Source: Bdellovibrionales bacterium
GTDB taxonomy: Bacteria > Bdellovibrionota_C > UBA2361 > SZUA-149
DNA: 39,551 nucleotides
Reading direction: 5' to 3'
Assembly: GCA_020434415.1 (NCBI GenBank)
Contig: JAGRAW010000005.1
Span: forward strand, 1-39,551
Of the stretch, positions 13,377 through 20,921 are shown in pieces. The notes under the pieces are model-generated. The model was not told the origin of the DNA. It saw only the letters and a program-made list of their open reading frames with translations, and did not search any database. Each line of letters starts with the position of its first letter. Positions within the stretch are counted from its first letter, which is position 1. The position numbers were made by a program, and so were the translations under genes.

Positions 13377-14150
13377 TCAGTTCAGTTCCCGCCGCTCGAA
13401 GATGATCGCAGCCAGGGTCAATGCGACCAGGGAGTAGCTGACGCAATAGCAGATGGCGTACGCTGCGTGATTGCCGGTCACGCTTCCGCCGTCCACCAGC
13501 ACGTCGTGCACGTTGAACAGACTCAGATCGGGCAAGACCCAATCGAGAATGCCAATCAGCTTTGCCAAAGCCGGGTTGTAACCGTCTCCTGCTTCGATGA
13601 AGTAGCGAAGGTAGGCGATGGACCGTCCTGCGACGTACGTGCCCAGCGTAAATATCCCGGTGAGCGTGGTCGTTACCACAAGCGAGGAAAAGAATATTGC
13701 CACGGCTGCCATCAACGTGACTTCGAGGATGACGAAGAAGATCCCCTGGAATAGCAGCAAGTCAATCCGCCCCTCGAAAAAGGCGACGAAGCCTATCAGG
13801 CCCACGCCCATGAGGCCGACAAGCAACGAAACCGTGAGCGTCAGTCCGAGATGCTTTCCGAGTATGAACTGCCAACGATCCACGGGTTTGGAGAGGATGT
13901 TGTAGATGGTTTTCTGCTTCAGCTCCTTGTTCAGCAAACTCACACCGGAGAGAATGGTGATAATCACCCCGAAGAACGAGAGTGAAAAGAGACCGAAGTC
14001 CTTGATGACCTTCTCTTGACTGCCGATACTGACGGCGCCGAAAAATGCCGAGATGCCGACGAGTACCACTGCAAAGAGCACTACCGAATACAGGATCTTG
14101 TTTCGCACAGCTTCGCGAAACGTGTTGATCATGATTGCGCTTACTTTCAT
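13377..14150 (-). CDS. ABC-2 type transporter permease of the pilus cluster (PilI position)
   Basis: This encodes 257 residues with six predicted membrane segments, including ILYSVVLFAVVLVGISAFFG (about 19-38), GLFSLSFFGVIITILSGVSL and LTLTVSLLVGLMGVGLIGFV. SLLNKELKQKTIYNILSKPV, between segments, is the typical ABC-2 coupling region. It overlaps the ATPase gene by ATGA, so the two are translated together. In Myxococcus xanthus pilG, pilH and pilI, just behind pilA, encode an ABC system required for pilus assembly; this gene holds the pilI position. The assignment to that function is by order and family, since ABC-2 permeases have many roles. Confidence 0.82.
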   Translation of the reverse strand: MKVSAIMINTFREAVRNKILYSVVLFAVVLVGISAFFGAVSIGSQEKVIKDFGLFSLSFFGVIITILSGVSLLNKELKQKTIYNILSKPVDRWQFILGKHLGLTLTVSLLVGLMGVGLIGFVAFFEGRIDLLLFQGIFFVILEVTLMAAVAIFFSSLVVTTTLTGIFTLGTYVAGRSIAYLRYFIEAGDGYNPALAKLIGILDWVLPDLSLFNVHDVLVDGGSVTGNHAAYAICYCVSYSLVALTLAAIIFERRELN

Positions 14151-15142
14151 CGTAGCTCAACCTCGCTAGTTGCTGCAGGAACCTGCTGCGACGCATTCGA
14201 CATTGCGGCTTCACCCTGGGTGATCGCGACGAAAATGTCCTCTAAACTTCGACCCACAGTCTTGAACGACACGATTCGTGCACCAGCCTGATGCGCAGCC
14301 GCAAGCGCTTCTTGCGCGGTGCGGTAGTCTTCGAACCGCAGCACTATCGCTTCGCCGCGCGCAGTGTGCTGCAAGTTGACCGTATCAGCTTGCTCGCAAA
14401 TGGCGGACAACGGAGATTCGCTGTGCAAGGTAAGCTCATACGCTTCACCGAAGAGCTTCGGCGCATCAGCAAGCTTGAACTCTGTCTGTAAGCGTCCGCG
14501 AGCCATGATCGCAACGCGATCGCAAATGTCTTGCACGTCAGAAAGGATATGCGACGACATGAAGATGGTCGTTCCTTCTTTCCGGAGCGTGAGAACCAGG
14601 TTTCGAACTTCAATGCGCCCCAGCGGATCAAGGCCGGAGAACGGTTCATCCAGCAAGAGCAGCTTCGGACGGTTGATGATAGCTTGAGCCAGACCGACGC
14701 GCTGCTGGAGGCCCTTCGATAGCGCCCGAACGCTGCTCTTTCTTCGGTTACCCAGATGCACCATCTCGAGGACCTCGTCTACTCGCCGTCGTCTGTCCGC
14801 GCCGGAAAAGCCGTGGAGTGCGGCAAAGAAGTGGAGAGTCTCTTCAACCGTCAGGTGGTCATAGAAGTAGGGATGTTCGGGGAGGTAGCCCAGGGAGCGG
14901 CGTTGGCTGCTGCCCGTGAGCGGTGTCCCGTTCAAGAGAATTGCACCGCTCGTCTTGTGAATGAGCCCGATGATGCACTTGATCGTAGTTGTTTTTCCAG
15001 CACCATTGTGCCCGAGGAAGCCGAACGCTTCGCCCGCTTCGACACGTAGCGAGACGTTTTGCACGGCCGGGATTGAACGGAAGGTCCAGTGCGACCGAAA
15101 TGATTTGCTTAGATCGTGGAGTTCTAAAAGAGGCGTCGCCAT
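14147..15142 (-). CDS. ABC transporter ATP-binding protein of the pilus cluster (PilH position)
   Basis: This encodes 331 residues from ATG 15142. Walker A is GHNGAGKT (residues 44-51), the signature motif is LSKGLQQRVGLAQ, Walker B plus D-loop is LLLLDEPFSGLDP and the switch His is in TIFMSSHILSD. All are intact. The extra roughly 95 C-terminal residues are the DUF4162-like regulatory tail found in ATPases that pair with ABC-2 permeases. Its ATG shares one base with the stop of the upstream TPR gene (TGATG), and its end overlaps the permease by ATGA. The three genes are therefore one tightly coupled unit, corresponding in position to M. xanthus pilG-pilH-pilI. Confidence 0.88.
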   Translation of the reverse strand: MATPLLELHDLSKSFRSHWTFRSIPAVQNVSLRVEAGEAFGFLGHNGAGKTTTIKCIIGLIHKTSGAILLNGTPLTGSSQRRSLGYLPEHPYFYDHLTVEETLHFFAALHGFSGADRRRRVDEVLEMVHLGNRRKSSVRALSKGLQQRVGLAQAIINRPKLLLLDEPFSGLDPLGRIEVRNLVLTLRKEGTTIFMSSHILSDVQDICDRVAIMARGRLQTEFKLADAPKLFGEAYELTLHSESPLSAICEQADTVNLQHTARGEAIVLRFEDYRTAQEALAAAHQAGARIVSFKTVGRSLEDIFVAITQGEAAMSNASQQVPAATSEVELR

Positions 15143-16101
15143 CAATCGTGCTCCTTCGTCGCAAGACCGGTATCGGCAGTTTTGCCGAAAAACGAAAGAC
15201 CCCGTTTGCCGCTCGAGGTGCGTATTGCGCCGGTAGCTGGGTCGATAAAGTAGGGCTTCTTATACGGGTCAAGCGGAATGCCGGGGAGCAACTTGTGTTC
15301 GACAAGTTGTTCGATGCGAGTCGGACGTGTTCCGGTCTGGTCGGTAAACTGCTTGACCTTCTCTTCGAGCACTCGGAGCTCCCGACTGATATGGGCTTGG
15401 CGCAGCTTTGCTCGAAGGGCCTTTTTAGCCGACTCGTCTTGGGTATGCTCGAGCAGATCTTGAAGGAAGCGAATTGCGGTCTCGGGATTGTCGCGATCAG
15501 CCATTAGCCGAGAGGCGAGGGACGCAAGAAAGGCAGGGGCATCCGGGAGCTTCGCAGCTTTGGAAAAGTCACGCTCCGCCAAATCGAAGCGCTCCATGAA
15601 ATACCAGTAGTTGAATCCACGGAGATAGCGGTAGCGCCAATATTCCGGGCGTGTCGCGATGGCCTTGCCTAAAATGCGAGTGCTGGTTTCATGGTCCTTG
15701 GCGACCCAAGAAAGCAGCGTGGCACAGAATTCGTAGACATGCTCGGCATCGGGATCCAGGCTGGTGACGAGGTCGCACATGTGTCCGAGCCAGCGAAAGT
15801 CTTTGTCGCCGGCGAAGTGTTTGCCGAAATAATTCAAGGTGTTGAACCAGAGGATATCGGCGGCGAAGCGATCGAAGCCGAGAGTGATGAGCTTTACGTA
15901 CTGGACGTCAGGTAGGTACAGCGGCGCTTCGTGGGAGGCAGTCGTTTCTCTGGCCGACTGGTCCGTTCGGAGCGCAGCACGGGACCAGTACATGGAACCG
16001 GTTCCGGCAATCAGCAGAGCGAGGGCAACAGCGATCTTGGCGAAGCGAGGCTGGGTCGCTGCAGAACTTGGATTGTGACTTGGTTGAGTTGAGTGGGCCA
16101 C
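15142..16101 (-). CDS. TPR-like membrane protein in the PilG position
   Basis: This encodes 319 residues from GTG 16101, with no earlier ATG in frame. One N-terminal membrane segment (residues about 22-42, IAVALALLIAGTGSMYWSRA) is followed by a periplasmic helical domain. That domain has degenerate tetratricopeptide repeats (AIATRPEYWRYRYLRGFNYW, then LAERDFSKAAKLPDAPAFLA). The end carries a short ordered stretch (GIPLDPYKKPYFIDPATGAI), a pattern also seen in type II secretion pseudopilin-like tails. By order it corresponds to M. xanthus pilG, but I cannot confirm sequence relationship. The single helix and periplasmic domain would suit an accessory subunit of the neighbouring ABC system. Confidence 0.7.
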   Translation of the reverse strand: MAHSTQPSHNPSSAATQPRFAKIAVALALLIAGTGSMYWSRAALRTDQSARETTASHEAPLYLPDVQYVKLITLGFDRFAADILWFNTLNYFGKHFAGDKDFRWLGHMCDLVTSLDPDAEHVYEFCATLLSWVAKDHETSTRILGKAIATRPEYWRYRYLRGFNYWYFMERFDLAERDFSKAAKLPDAPAFLASLASRLMADRDNPETAIRFLQDLLEHTQDESAKKALRAKLRQAHISRELRVLEEKVKQFTDQTGTRPTRIEQLVEHKLLPGIPLDPYKKPYFIDPATGAIRTSSGKRGLSFFGKTADTGLATKEHD

Positions 16102-16170
16102 GTAGTCTTCGATGCTCCAAGGCTACGGAAATGCTCACTATCGTTTGTTGCAGTTAAGAGTCCGTACAGT

Positions 16171-16197
16171 AAAAAGGAAGCTTTTCAGCTTCCTTCA
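16171..16197 (-). terminator. Intrinsic terminator behind pilA
   Basis: On the minus strand AAGGAAGC, loop TGAAAA, GCTTCCTT is followed by TTT. It lies about 50 bases after the pilA stop codon and probably gives a strong, separate pilA transcript. Confidence 0.7.
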
Positions 16198-16207
16198 GGC
16201 GAAAGTT

Positions 16208-16234
16208 ACGGAGCAGCCGCAAGGACTGCTCCGT
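16208..16234 (-). terminator. Second hairpin just behind pilA
   Basis: ACGGAGCAG, loop TCCTTGCGG, CTGCTCCGT on the minus strand, starting 9 bases after the pilA stop. It lacks a T-run. Together with the terminator at 16171-16197 it forms a double 3' structure, which could also protect a highly abundant pilin mRNA. Confidence 0.5.
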
Positions 16235-16242
16235 AGTTTCAG

Positions 16243-16659
16243 TTATCCACCAATGCCCGGCGCAGTTGCTGTGCAAGTGCCGCCGTTGGAGGCATTTTCC
16301 ATTACGTTGGTGTCAGATGCCCACTGATAGAGGCGATCGCCACGGCTGTGGCAAGCACCACCGGAGAACTCTTCGTTCGCCGAGCCGGCAGCAGTAAAGG
16401 TAATGGAAACACCATCGCTCAGGGTAAAGCCCGGCAGGGTGGTGCCGCAGACTGCGTCGGCGCAAGAAGCATACTGTTCGTTATCCACGAAATAAGCTTC
16501 TTCTGCCGTCAGACCGTTTCGCAGGTCGGATTGTCCACGGGAGTTAAATGCGCGGGTCTTGTATTCGGCGAACTGGGGGATAGCGATAGCGGCCAAAATA
16601 CCGATAATCGCGATTACCACCAGCAGCTCAATCAGCGTAAAACCCTTTTCGTTCTTCAT
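16243..16659 (-). CDS. pilA: Type IV major pilin
   Basis: This encodes 138 residues. The class III leader MKNEKG is cut before F7 by prepilin peptidase, and mature residues read FTLIELLVVIAIIGILAAIA with the conserved Glu at mature position 5. The rest is a short globular domain with four cysteines (C66, C71, C103, C129), which could form two disulfides; the last pair would close the C-terminal loop. At about 132 mature residues it is among the short pilins common in deltaproteobacteria. Position and order (between the regulator and the PilG-like protein) mark it as the main pilin rather than a minor one. A sigma-54 promoter and a candidate enhancer lie upstream. Confidence 0.93.
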   Translation of the reverse strand: MKNEKGFTLIELLVVIAIIGILAAIAIPQFAEYKTRAFNSRGQSDLRNGLTAEEAYFVDNEQYASCADAVCGTTLPGFTLSDGVSITFTAAGSANEEFSGGACHSRGDRLYQWASDTNVMENASNGGTCTATAPGIGG

Positions 16660-16787
16660 CGAGTTAACACTCCGTCATTCGATTGTATAATTTCCCCCTG
16701 ACGCCTATCAGGAAGTGCTAAAAACCCGTCAGCGTTTTATGCCCATCAGAGGTGACGGCAGATGCTGTCGTGATGTGCTCAACCCTA

Positions 16788-16803
16788 AGCAAAGTCGATG
16801 CCA
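16788..16803 (-). promoter_or_regulatory. Sigma-54 (-24/-12) promoter of pilA
   Basis: On the minus strand this reads TGGCATCGACTTTGCT. It fits the TGGCAC-N5-TTGCW consensus with one mismatch and the exact 10-base spacing between the invariant GG and GC. The start point would be near 16777, giving a leader of about 118 bases before the pilA ATG. pilA genes are classically transcribed by RpoN with PilR, and the regulator gene encodes a sigma-54 activator. Confidence 0.75.
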
Positions 16804-16942
16804 GATCACCGAGCGAAATACTGGCTATTGGGTAAAATAATGCCTCGAAAAGTAGGCTGTAGTTCTAGGGACTTACTCCCGGCAGAATGAGAAATTGATT
16901 TCGATGCGCGACTTTTTCACTGCTGAAGCGGATGAAACACAG

Positions 16943-17006
16943 TGACAAAGAACGGCATTGGCACTGACAGCGGACAAAAATTGTCACTCGCTCTGTTCTT
17001 TTGTCA
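16943..17006. promoter_or_regulatory. Candidate activator-binding sites (enhancer) upstream of pilA
   Basis: Three related sites are clustered here. TGACAAAGAAC (16943-16953) faces GTTCTTTTGTCA (16995-17006) as an inverted pair, and between them lies GACAAAAATTGTC (16973-16985), itself a palindrome. A further CTGACAG is at 16964-16970. The cluster is 165-230 bp upstream of the predicted sigma-54 start, the usual distance for an enhancer. Known PilR sites in Pseudomonas contain TGTC, which agrees. Binding by the fused regulator is an inference. Confidence 0.55.
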
Positions 17007-17449
17007 TAGTGCCCCAATTTGGCCGATGTTTTCTGGAGGGCCCGCTCCGAGTTCGAATCAGGTAACACCTGTAGTTCCCGCAGAAAAACTCGGTCGTAAC
17101 AGTGCCTTGTCTTACGGTTAGCGGCGGTTTGCCGGGAAGGGACTCGCGTTGGGCCGGACCGGAGTTCTCCGGCGCGTTCAGGGGAGGCGCTTGCGTTCCG
17201 GATCGCACTGATCCGGACCGATCAAAACTTCGGCACCGCTTTCATCACTGCTACCCGACAACTTTGGAGCTTTCTGGAAGTGCTGAGAGAATCTTCTCGG
17301 TCTCGTTCGGGCGAGAAAGTCAGGGTGAAGAAGCCGCCCGACTATATCCCGAACTAGATGGGTAGCACGCCCATAGATTAGATCCCTGAGCCCGATGAAC
17401 CAGCTCCGGGTAAGGGTGGCACCTCTCTCGGCATGCTCTGGAGTGCCTT
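17007..17449. other. Long spacer between the regulator gene and pilA control region
   Basis: No gene can be supported. The stretch holds a hairpin TCCGGAT-CGCACTG-ATCCGGA (17197-17217) and a short ATGGG/CCCAT stem near 17358-17374, neither with a T-run. It is unusually long for this tightly packed cluster, so a small RNA or a lost gene is possible. I see nothing definite. Confidence 0.3.
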
Positions 17450-19570
17450 CTAGCTAACTTCGTCTGCCGAATTGTCGCTCAAGCCGTATTTCTTCAATCG
17501 GTAGCGAAAGGAGCGGAAGTTCAGACCGAGCAGTTCGGCGGCATGTTTCTTCACACCGTTGGACTGATCGAGTGCCTTGAGCAAGTAGTCTCTCTCCATC
17601 CGCTCAAGAATTGCTTCGAGATTTACGGGCAGCAGCACAATTTCTGTTTCCTCCGCCGTAGCTGCGCCATTCTTCCCGATGGAAGAATGGTGCTGGCGAC
17701 TCGCTGAAAGCACTTCCTCCGGCAAATGTTCAGGCAGGATGGCGTGACCGCCTAGTACCAATGCGCGTTCGATGATGTTCTCCAACTCGCGCACATTTCC
17801 CGGGTACGTGTAGCTCGAAAGCAGGTCCAAGGCTTCCGGAGAGATCTGGGGCACAGATTCTTTATCTCGACTGAGAGCCACCGTGAAATGCCGAACTAGG
17901 AGCGGTATATCCTCAGTTCGATCGCGGAGCGATGGCAGCATGATGTTGACTACATTCAGGCGATAGTACAGATCTTCGCGGAAGCGGCCCTCGGCAATTT
18001 CGCGCTTCAACTCGCGGTTGGTCGCTGCAATGATACGAACATCGACTGCGACATCGCGCGTGTCGCCGACCGACCGAATAGTGCGATCCTGCAGGACGCG
18101 AAGGAGCTTTGTCTGAAGGTGGAGCGGAAGCTCACCCACTTCATCGAGAAAGATCGTTCCCCCTTTCGCTTCCTTGAACAGGCCGGGGTTGTCGGAAACC
18201 GCTCCGGTAAAGGCGCCCTTCTTGTGGCCGAAGAGTTCGCTTTCAATCAAATTCTCCGGAATAGCACCGCAGTTGATTGCGATAAACGGTCGCTCTGCAC
18301 GGTCGCTGTTGGTATGTATCGCCTTTGCGACAAGTTCCTTTCCGGTTCCGCTTTCGCCGGTAATCAGTACGGAAGCTTCGCTTGCAGCGACGCGTCGGAC
18401 CAGCGAAAAGACGCGCTGCATTACCGGCGTCTCGCCGATCATTTGAATGTCGGCAGTGCCAAGTGCTGAGCGCGGATCTTCGTTCGTTTCTGCCAGGAGC
18501 TTTGTCATCCGCTCGTGCATATCGAGCCGATGCTTCATGCTTTTGACCTGACTGACATCGTTGAAGATCAGCATTCGGCCAATCCGGCTGCCTTCGCTGT
18601 CAGTGAGAGACTTGACCGAATAACTCAAGTGCTTTTCCTGTTCGCCTTGGGCAAGGGTCAGCTCCTCCGGCATGTGTCCGGTTTCTTCTTTCTGAAAGAG
18701 TTCGTTCAGTTCCTGAAGCTCGAAGTCTTTTGCAATCGACTTGAGCGGCTTGCCGACGAAATGGCTTACATCAAGTGCGGCGAGGCCCATAATTGCTCGC
18801 GCTGCCTCGTTGATACTGGTGATCGTGGCGGTGAGGTCCACGGTAATGATGCCGTCAGAGACGTCGTTGAACAGTTGGGATTGCTGTTTTGTCAGCTCGG
18901 TGAGATCGCGTGCCTTCGCATTGGCGATGGAATTTACAAGCTCTAACTGCTTTGCAAAGTAGCCGCTCATGACGGCGATGCCGACAAGCGCGATGTACAC
19001 GCCGAGAATGTCTTGTGGAGCCGCCGAGAAGCTCTTGCCGCCAATCGGCGGAAGTAGCCCTGAGGCAAGCGCGGCATAGCATAAGCCCGAAAGCGCGGCG
19101 ATGATAACCGCGCCGTGGCGGCTGAACATCAGCGCTGCAGCGACGATGATCAGCAGGTACAGCGAAATACTTACCAAGGAGCTGGTAACGTAAATTGCCA
19201 GGGTAGACAGAATGACGTCGACGACTAACTGCAGGTAGCCCACCCGTTGGATGTGCGAGGTCTTTCGGAGCCACAACGCATTTGCAGCCGAGACGGCATA
19301 GGTAAGTCCGATAACGGAGAACAGCCACGTTGAACTTTGTTTACCGCCTGCGACAAGCCAGACCCACGCATGCGTGCTAAGCAATCCGGAAAGGATGATG
19401 ACCCGAACCAGGACAAGCTTGCTGAGCGTTTCTCGAAGCTGCTCCGGGTCCTGATGATCCGGCGTCGATAAAAGAAAGTCGCGAACCGTTTTTCCTGCAA
19501 GCAACGATCGTGCTGCTCGCGAAAAGCTGGAAAGTGCGCTTTCATCGCATGGTACGTCTTGCTCGTGCAT
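17450..19570 (-). CDS. Fused PilS/PilR-like sigma-54 activator: membrane and PAS input joined to AAA+ and Fis domains
   Basis: This encodes 706 residues. Residues about 50-205 hold six membrane helices laid out as in the sensor kinase PilS. Residues about 228-345 are a PAS domain ([20 protein letters not shown]). No histidine-kinase H-box or ATPase follows and there is no receiver. Instead the chain goes straight into an NtrC-type AAA+ domain with Walker A GESGTGKE (405-412), the GAFTGA sigma-54 contact loop (452-457), Walker B GGTIFLDE (470-477) and arginine fingers in the following part. It ends in a Fis-type HTH (about 665-700, [20 protein letters not shown]). It occupies the pilS-pilR slot between pilC and pilA. 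It probably senses a membrane signal, perhaps pilin level, and activates pilA and pilB directly without phosphotransfer. Confidence 0.9.
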   Translation of the reverse strand: MHEQDVPCDESALSSFSRAARSLLAGKTVRDFLLSTPDHQDPEQLRETLSKLVLVRVIILSGLLSTHAWVWLVAGGKQSSTWLFSVIGLTYAVSAANALWLRKTSHIQRVGYLQLVVDVILSTLAIYVTSSLVSISLYLLIIVAAALMFSRHGAVIIAALSGLCYAALASGLLPPIGGKSFSAAPQDILGVYIALVGIAVMSGYFAKQLELVNSIANAKARDLTELTKQQSQLFNDVSDGIITVDLTATITSINEAARAIMGLAALDVSHFVGKPLKSIAKDFELQELNELFQKEETGHMPEELTLAQGEQEKHLSYSVKSLTDSEGSRIGRMLIFNDVSQVKSMKHRLDMHERMTKLLAETNEDPRSALGTADIQMIGETPVMQRVFSLVRRVAASEASVLITGESGTGKELVAKAIHTNSDRAERPFIAINCGAIPENLIESELFGHKKGAFTGAVSDNPGLFKEAKGGTIFLDEVGELPLHLQTKLLRVLQDRTIRSVGDTRDVAVDVRIIAATNRELKREIAEGRFREDLYYRLNVVNIMLPSLRDRTEDIPLLVRHFTVALSRDKESVPQISPEALDLLSSYTYPGNVRELENIIERALVLGGHAILPEHLPEEVLSASRQHHSSIGKNGAATAEETEIVLLPVNLEAILERMERDYLLKALDQSNGVKKHAAELLGLNFRSFRYRLKKYGLSDNSADEVS

Positions 19571-19667
19571 ACGTTTCGTTACAACCTACGGCTCTTCGCG
19601 GGGTCCGTAAAACCAATCATACATCGACGCTGATCTCCGCTCCGTCTACCTTCGCTGCCGCGTTGCA

Positions 19668-20885
19668 CTAGATAACCGATCCCAGTTTGAAGATCGGGAG
19701 GTACATCGCTACGACCAATCCCCCGACCAAGGTGCCGAGAAACAGGATCATTAGCGGTTCGATTAGCTGCTTCATCGCGGTGACGGCGTTTTCAACTTCG
19801 CTCTCATAGAAATCTGCGACTTTGCTGAGCATCGCGTCGAGGGCACCGGTCGTTTCGCCGACGCTGATCATCTGGACCACCATCGGCGGAAAGATCTGGG
19901 AGTTATAGAGCGGCTCGGCAATCGATTTGCCTTCACTGATGCTCACGCGGACTCCGTTGACTTCCTTCTCCACCACTTTGTTGCCGGCAGTTCTGCCGCA
20001 GATCGCGAGAGCATCAAGGATGGGGACACCGGAGCTGAGCATCGTGCCCAGGGTGCGGGTAAAGCGAGCAACAGCCACCTTGCGGATGATTTCACCGAAG
20101 ATCGGCACTTTGAGGAACAGCGGGTGGAGGACTTCCTTACCGCGTTCTGTTTTCGCATACCGTTTGAACATCCAAATCGAACCGACCGCGCTGAGGAAGA
20201 TCACCGGATAGTAGGCAACGACAAAGTCGGATATGTTGAGGACAAGCCGTGTCGGAGCCGGTAGCGCCGCGCCGAAATCGGCGAACATGTCCGCAAAGGT
20301 CGGTATCACGAAAATGAGCAAGATGGCGGTCACAATAACGGCAGCACCGACGACCACAGCCGGATAGATCATCGCCGTTTTCACCTGCCGCTTCAGCACA
20401 TCCATTTTTTCGAGATACGCAGCCAGGCGTTCAAGAATAATGTCGAGGATACCGCCGGTTTCCCCGGCAGCGACCATGTTCACGTAGAGGTCGTCGAAGA
20501 TTCGCGTGTGCTCAGAAAGTCCTTCGGCTAAGGTTCCGCCGGTCTCTACCTTCTCCTTTACCGCAATAAGACATTTCTTCATTGCCGGGTTTTCATGCTG
20601 CCGCCCAAGCACATCAAGGCCCTGCACGATGGGCAAACCGGCGTCAATCATGGTTGCGAACTGACGGGTGAAGACGACCACGTCCTTTGTTTTCGCTTTG
20701 GGACCGAACCCCGGCACCTTGATCTCTTTGTCGAGACCGCTACCCTTTGCGCGAATCTTTTTGACGTTTGGTGAAATGCGTTGACTGCGGAGAGCATTGA
20801 AGACCTGTTGCGGGGACGGCGCCTCCATTTCCCCGCGAACACGCTTGCCGTTGGCCGCTTTTCCTTCCCAGACATAGACAGGCAT
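19668..20885 (-). CDS. pilC: Type IV pilus inner-membrane platform protein
   Basis: This encodes 405 residues from ATG 20885, which has AGGAG 8 bases upstream; the frame is open further but without a better start. Two GspF-type domains are visible. The first starts near TRQFATMIDAGLPIVQGLDV and the second near ARFTRTLGTMLSSGVPILDA. Three membrane helices lie at VVVGAAVIVTAILLIFVIPT, at VVAYYPVIFLSAVGSIWMF and at the C-terminus (LIEPLMILFLGTLVGGLVVA), ending in YLPIFKLGSVI, the standard PilC end. PilC sits in the inner membrane and couples the PilB motor to pilin insertion. Its start is 36 bp behind pilB. No pilT lies between pilB and pilC, unlike M. xanthus. Confidence 0.95.
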   Translation of the reverse strand: MPVYVWEGKAANGKRVRGEMEAPSPQQVFNALRSQRISPNVKKIRAKGSGLDKEIKVPGFGPKAKTKDVVVFTRQFATMIDAGLPIVQGLDVLGRQHENPAMKKCLIAVKEKVETGGTLAEGLSEHTRIFDDLYVNMVAAGETGGILDIILERLAAYLEKMDVLKRQVKTAMIYPAVVVGAAVIVTAILLIFVIPTFADMFADFGAALPAPTRLVLNISDFVVAYYPVIFLSAVGSIWMFKRYAKTERGKEVLHPLFLKVPIFGEIIRKVAVARFTRTLGTMLSSGVPILDALAICGRTAGNKVVEKEVNGVRVSISEGKSIAEPLYNSQIFPPMVVQMISVGETTGALDAMLSKVADFYESEVENAVTAMKQLIEPLMILFLGTLVGGLVVAMYLPIFKLGSVI

Positions 20886-20921
20886 AACTACTTCTCCTGT
20901 GGCGGCTACCTGCCGCAACTA

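Noticed and set aside
16735-16755. A second -24/-12 promoter (TGGGCATAAAACGCTG, minus strand) closer to pilA
   Set aside because: The distance between the GG and GC pairs is one or two bases short of the strict sigma-54 spacing. The site at 16788-16803 fits exactly.
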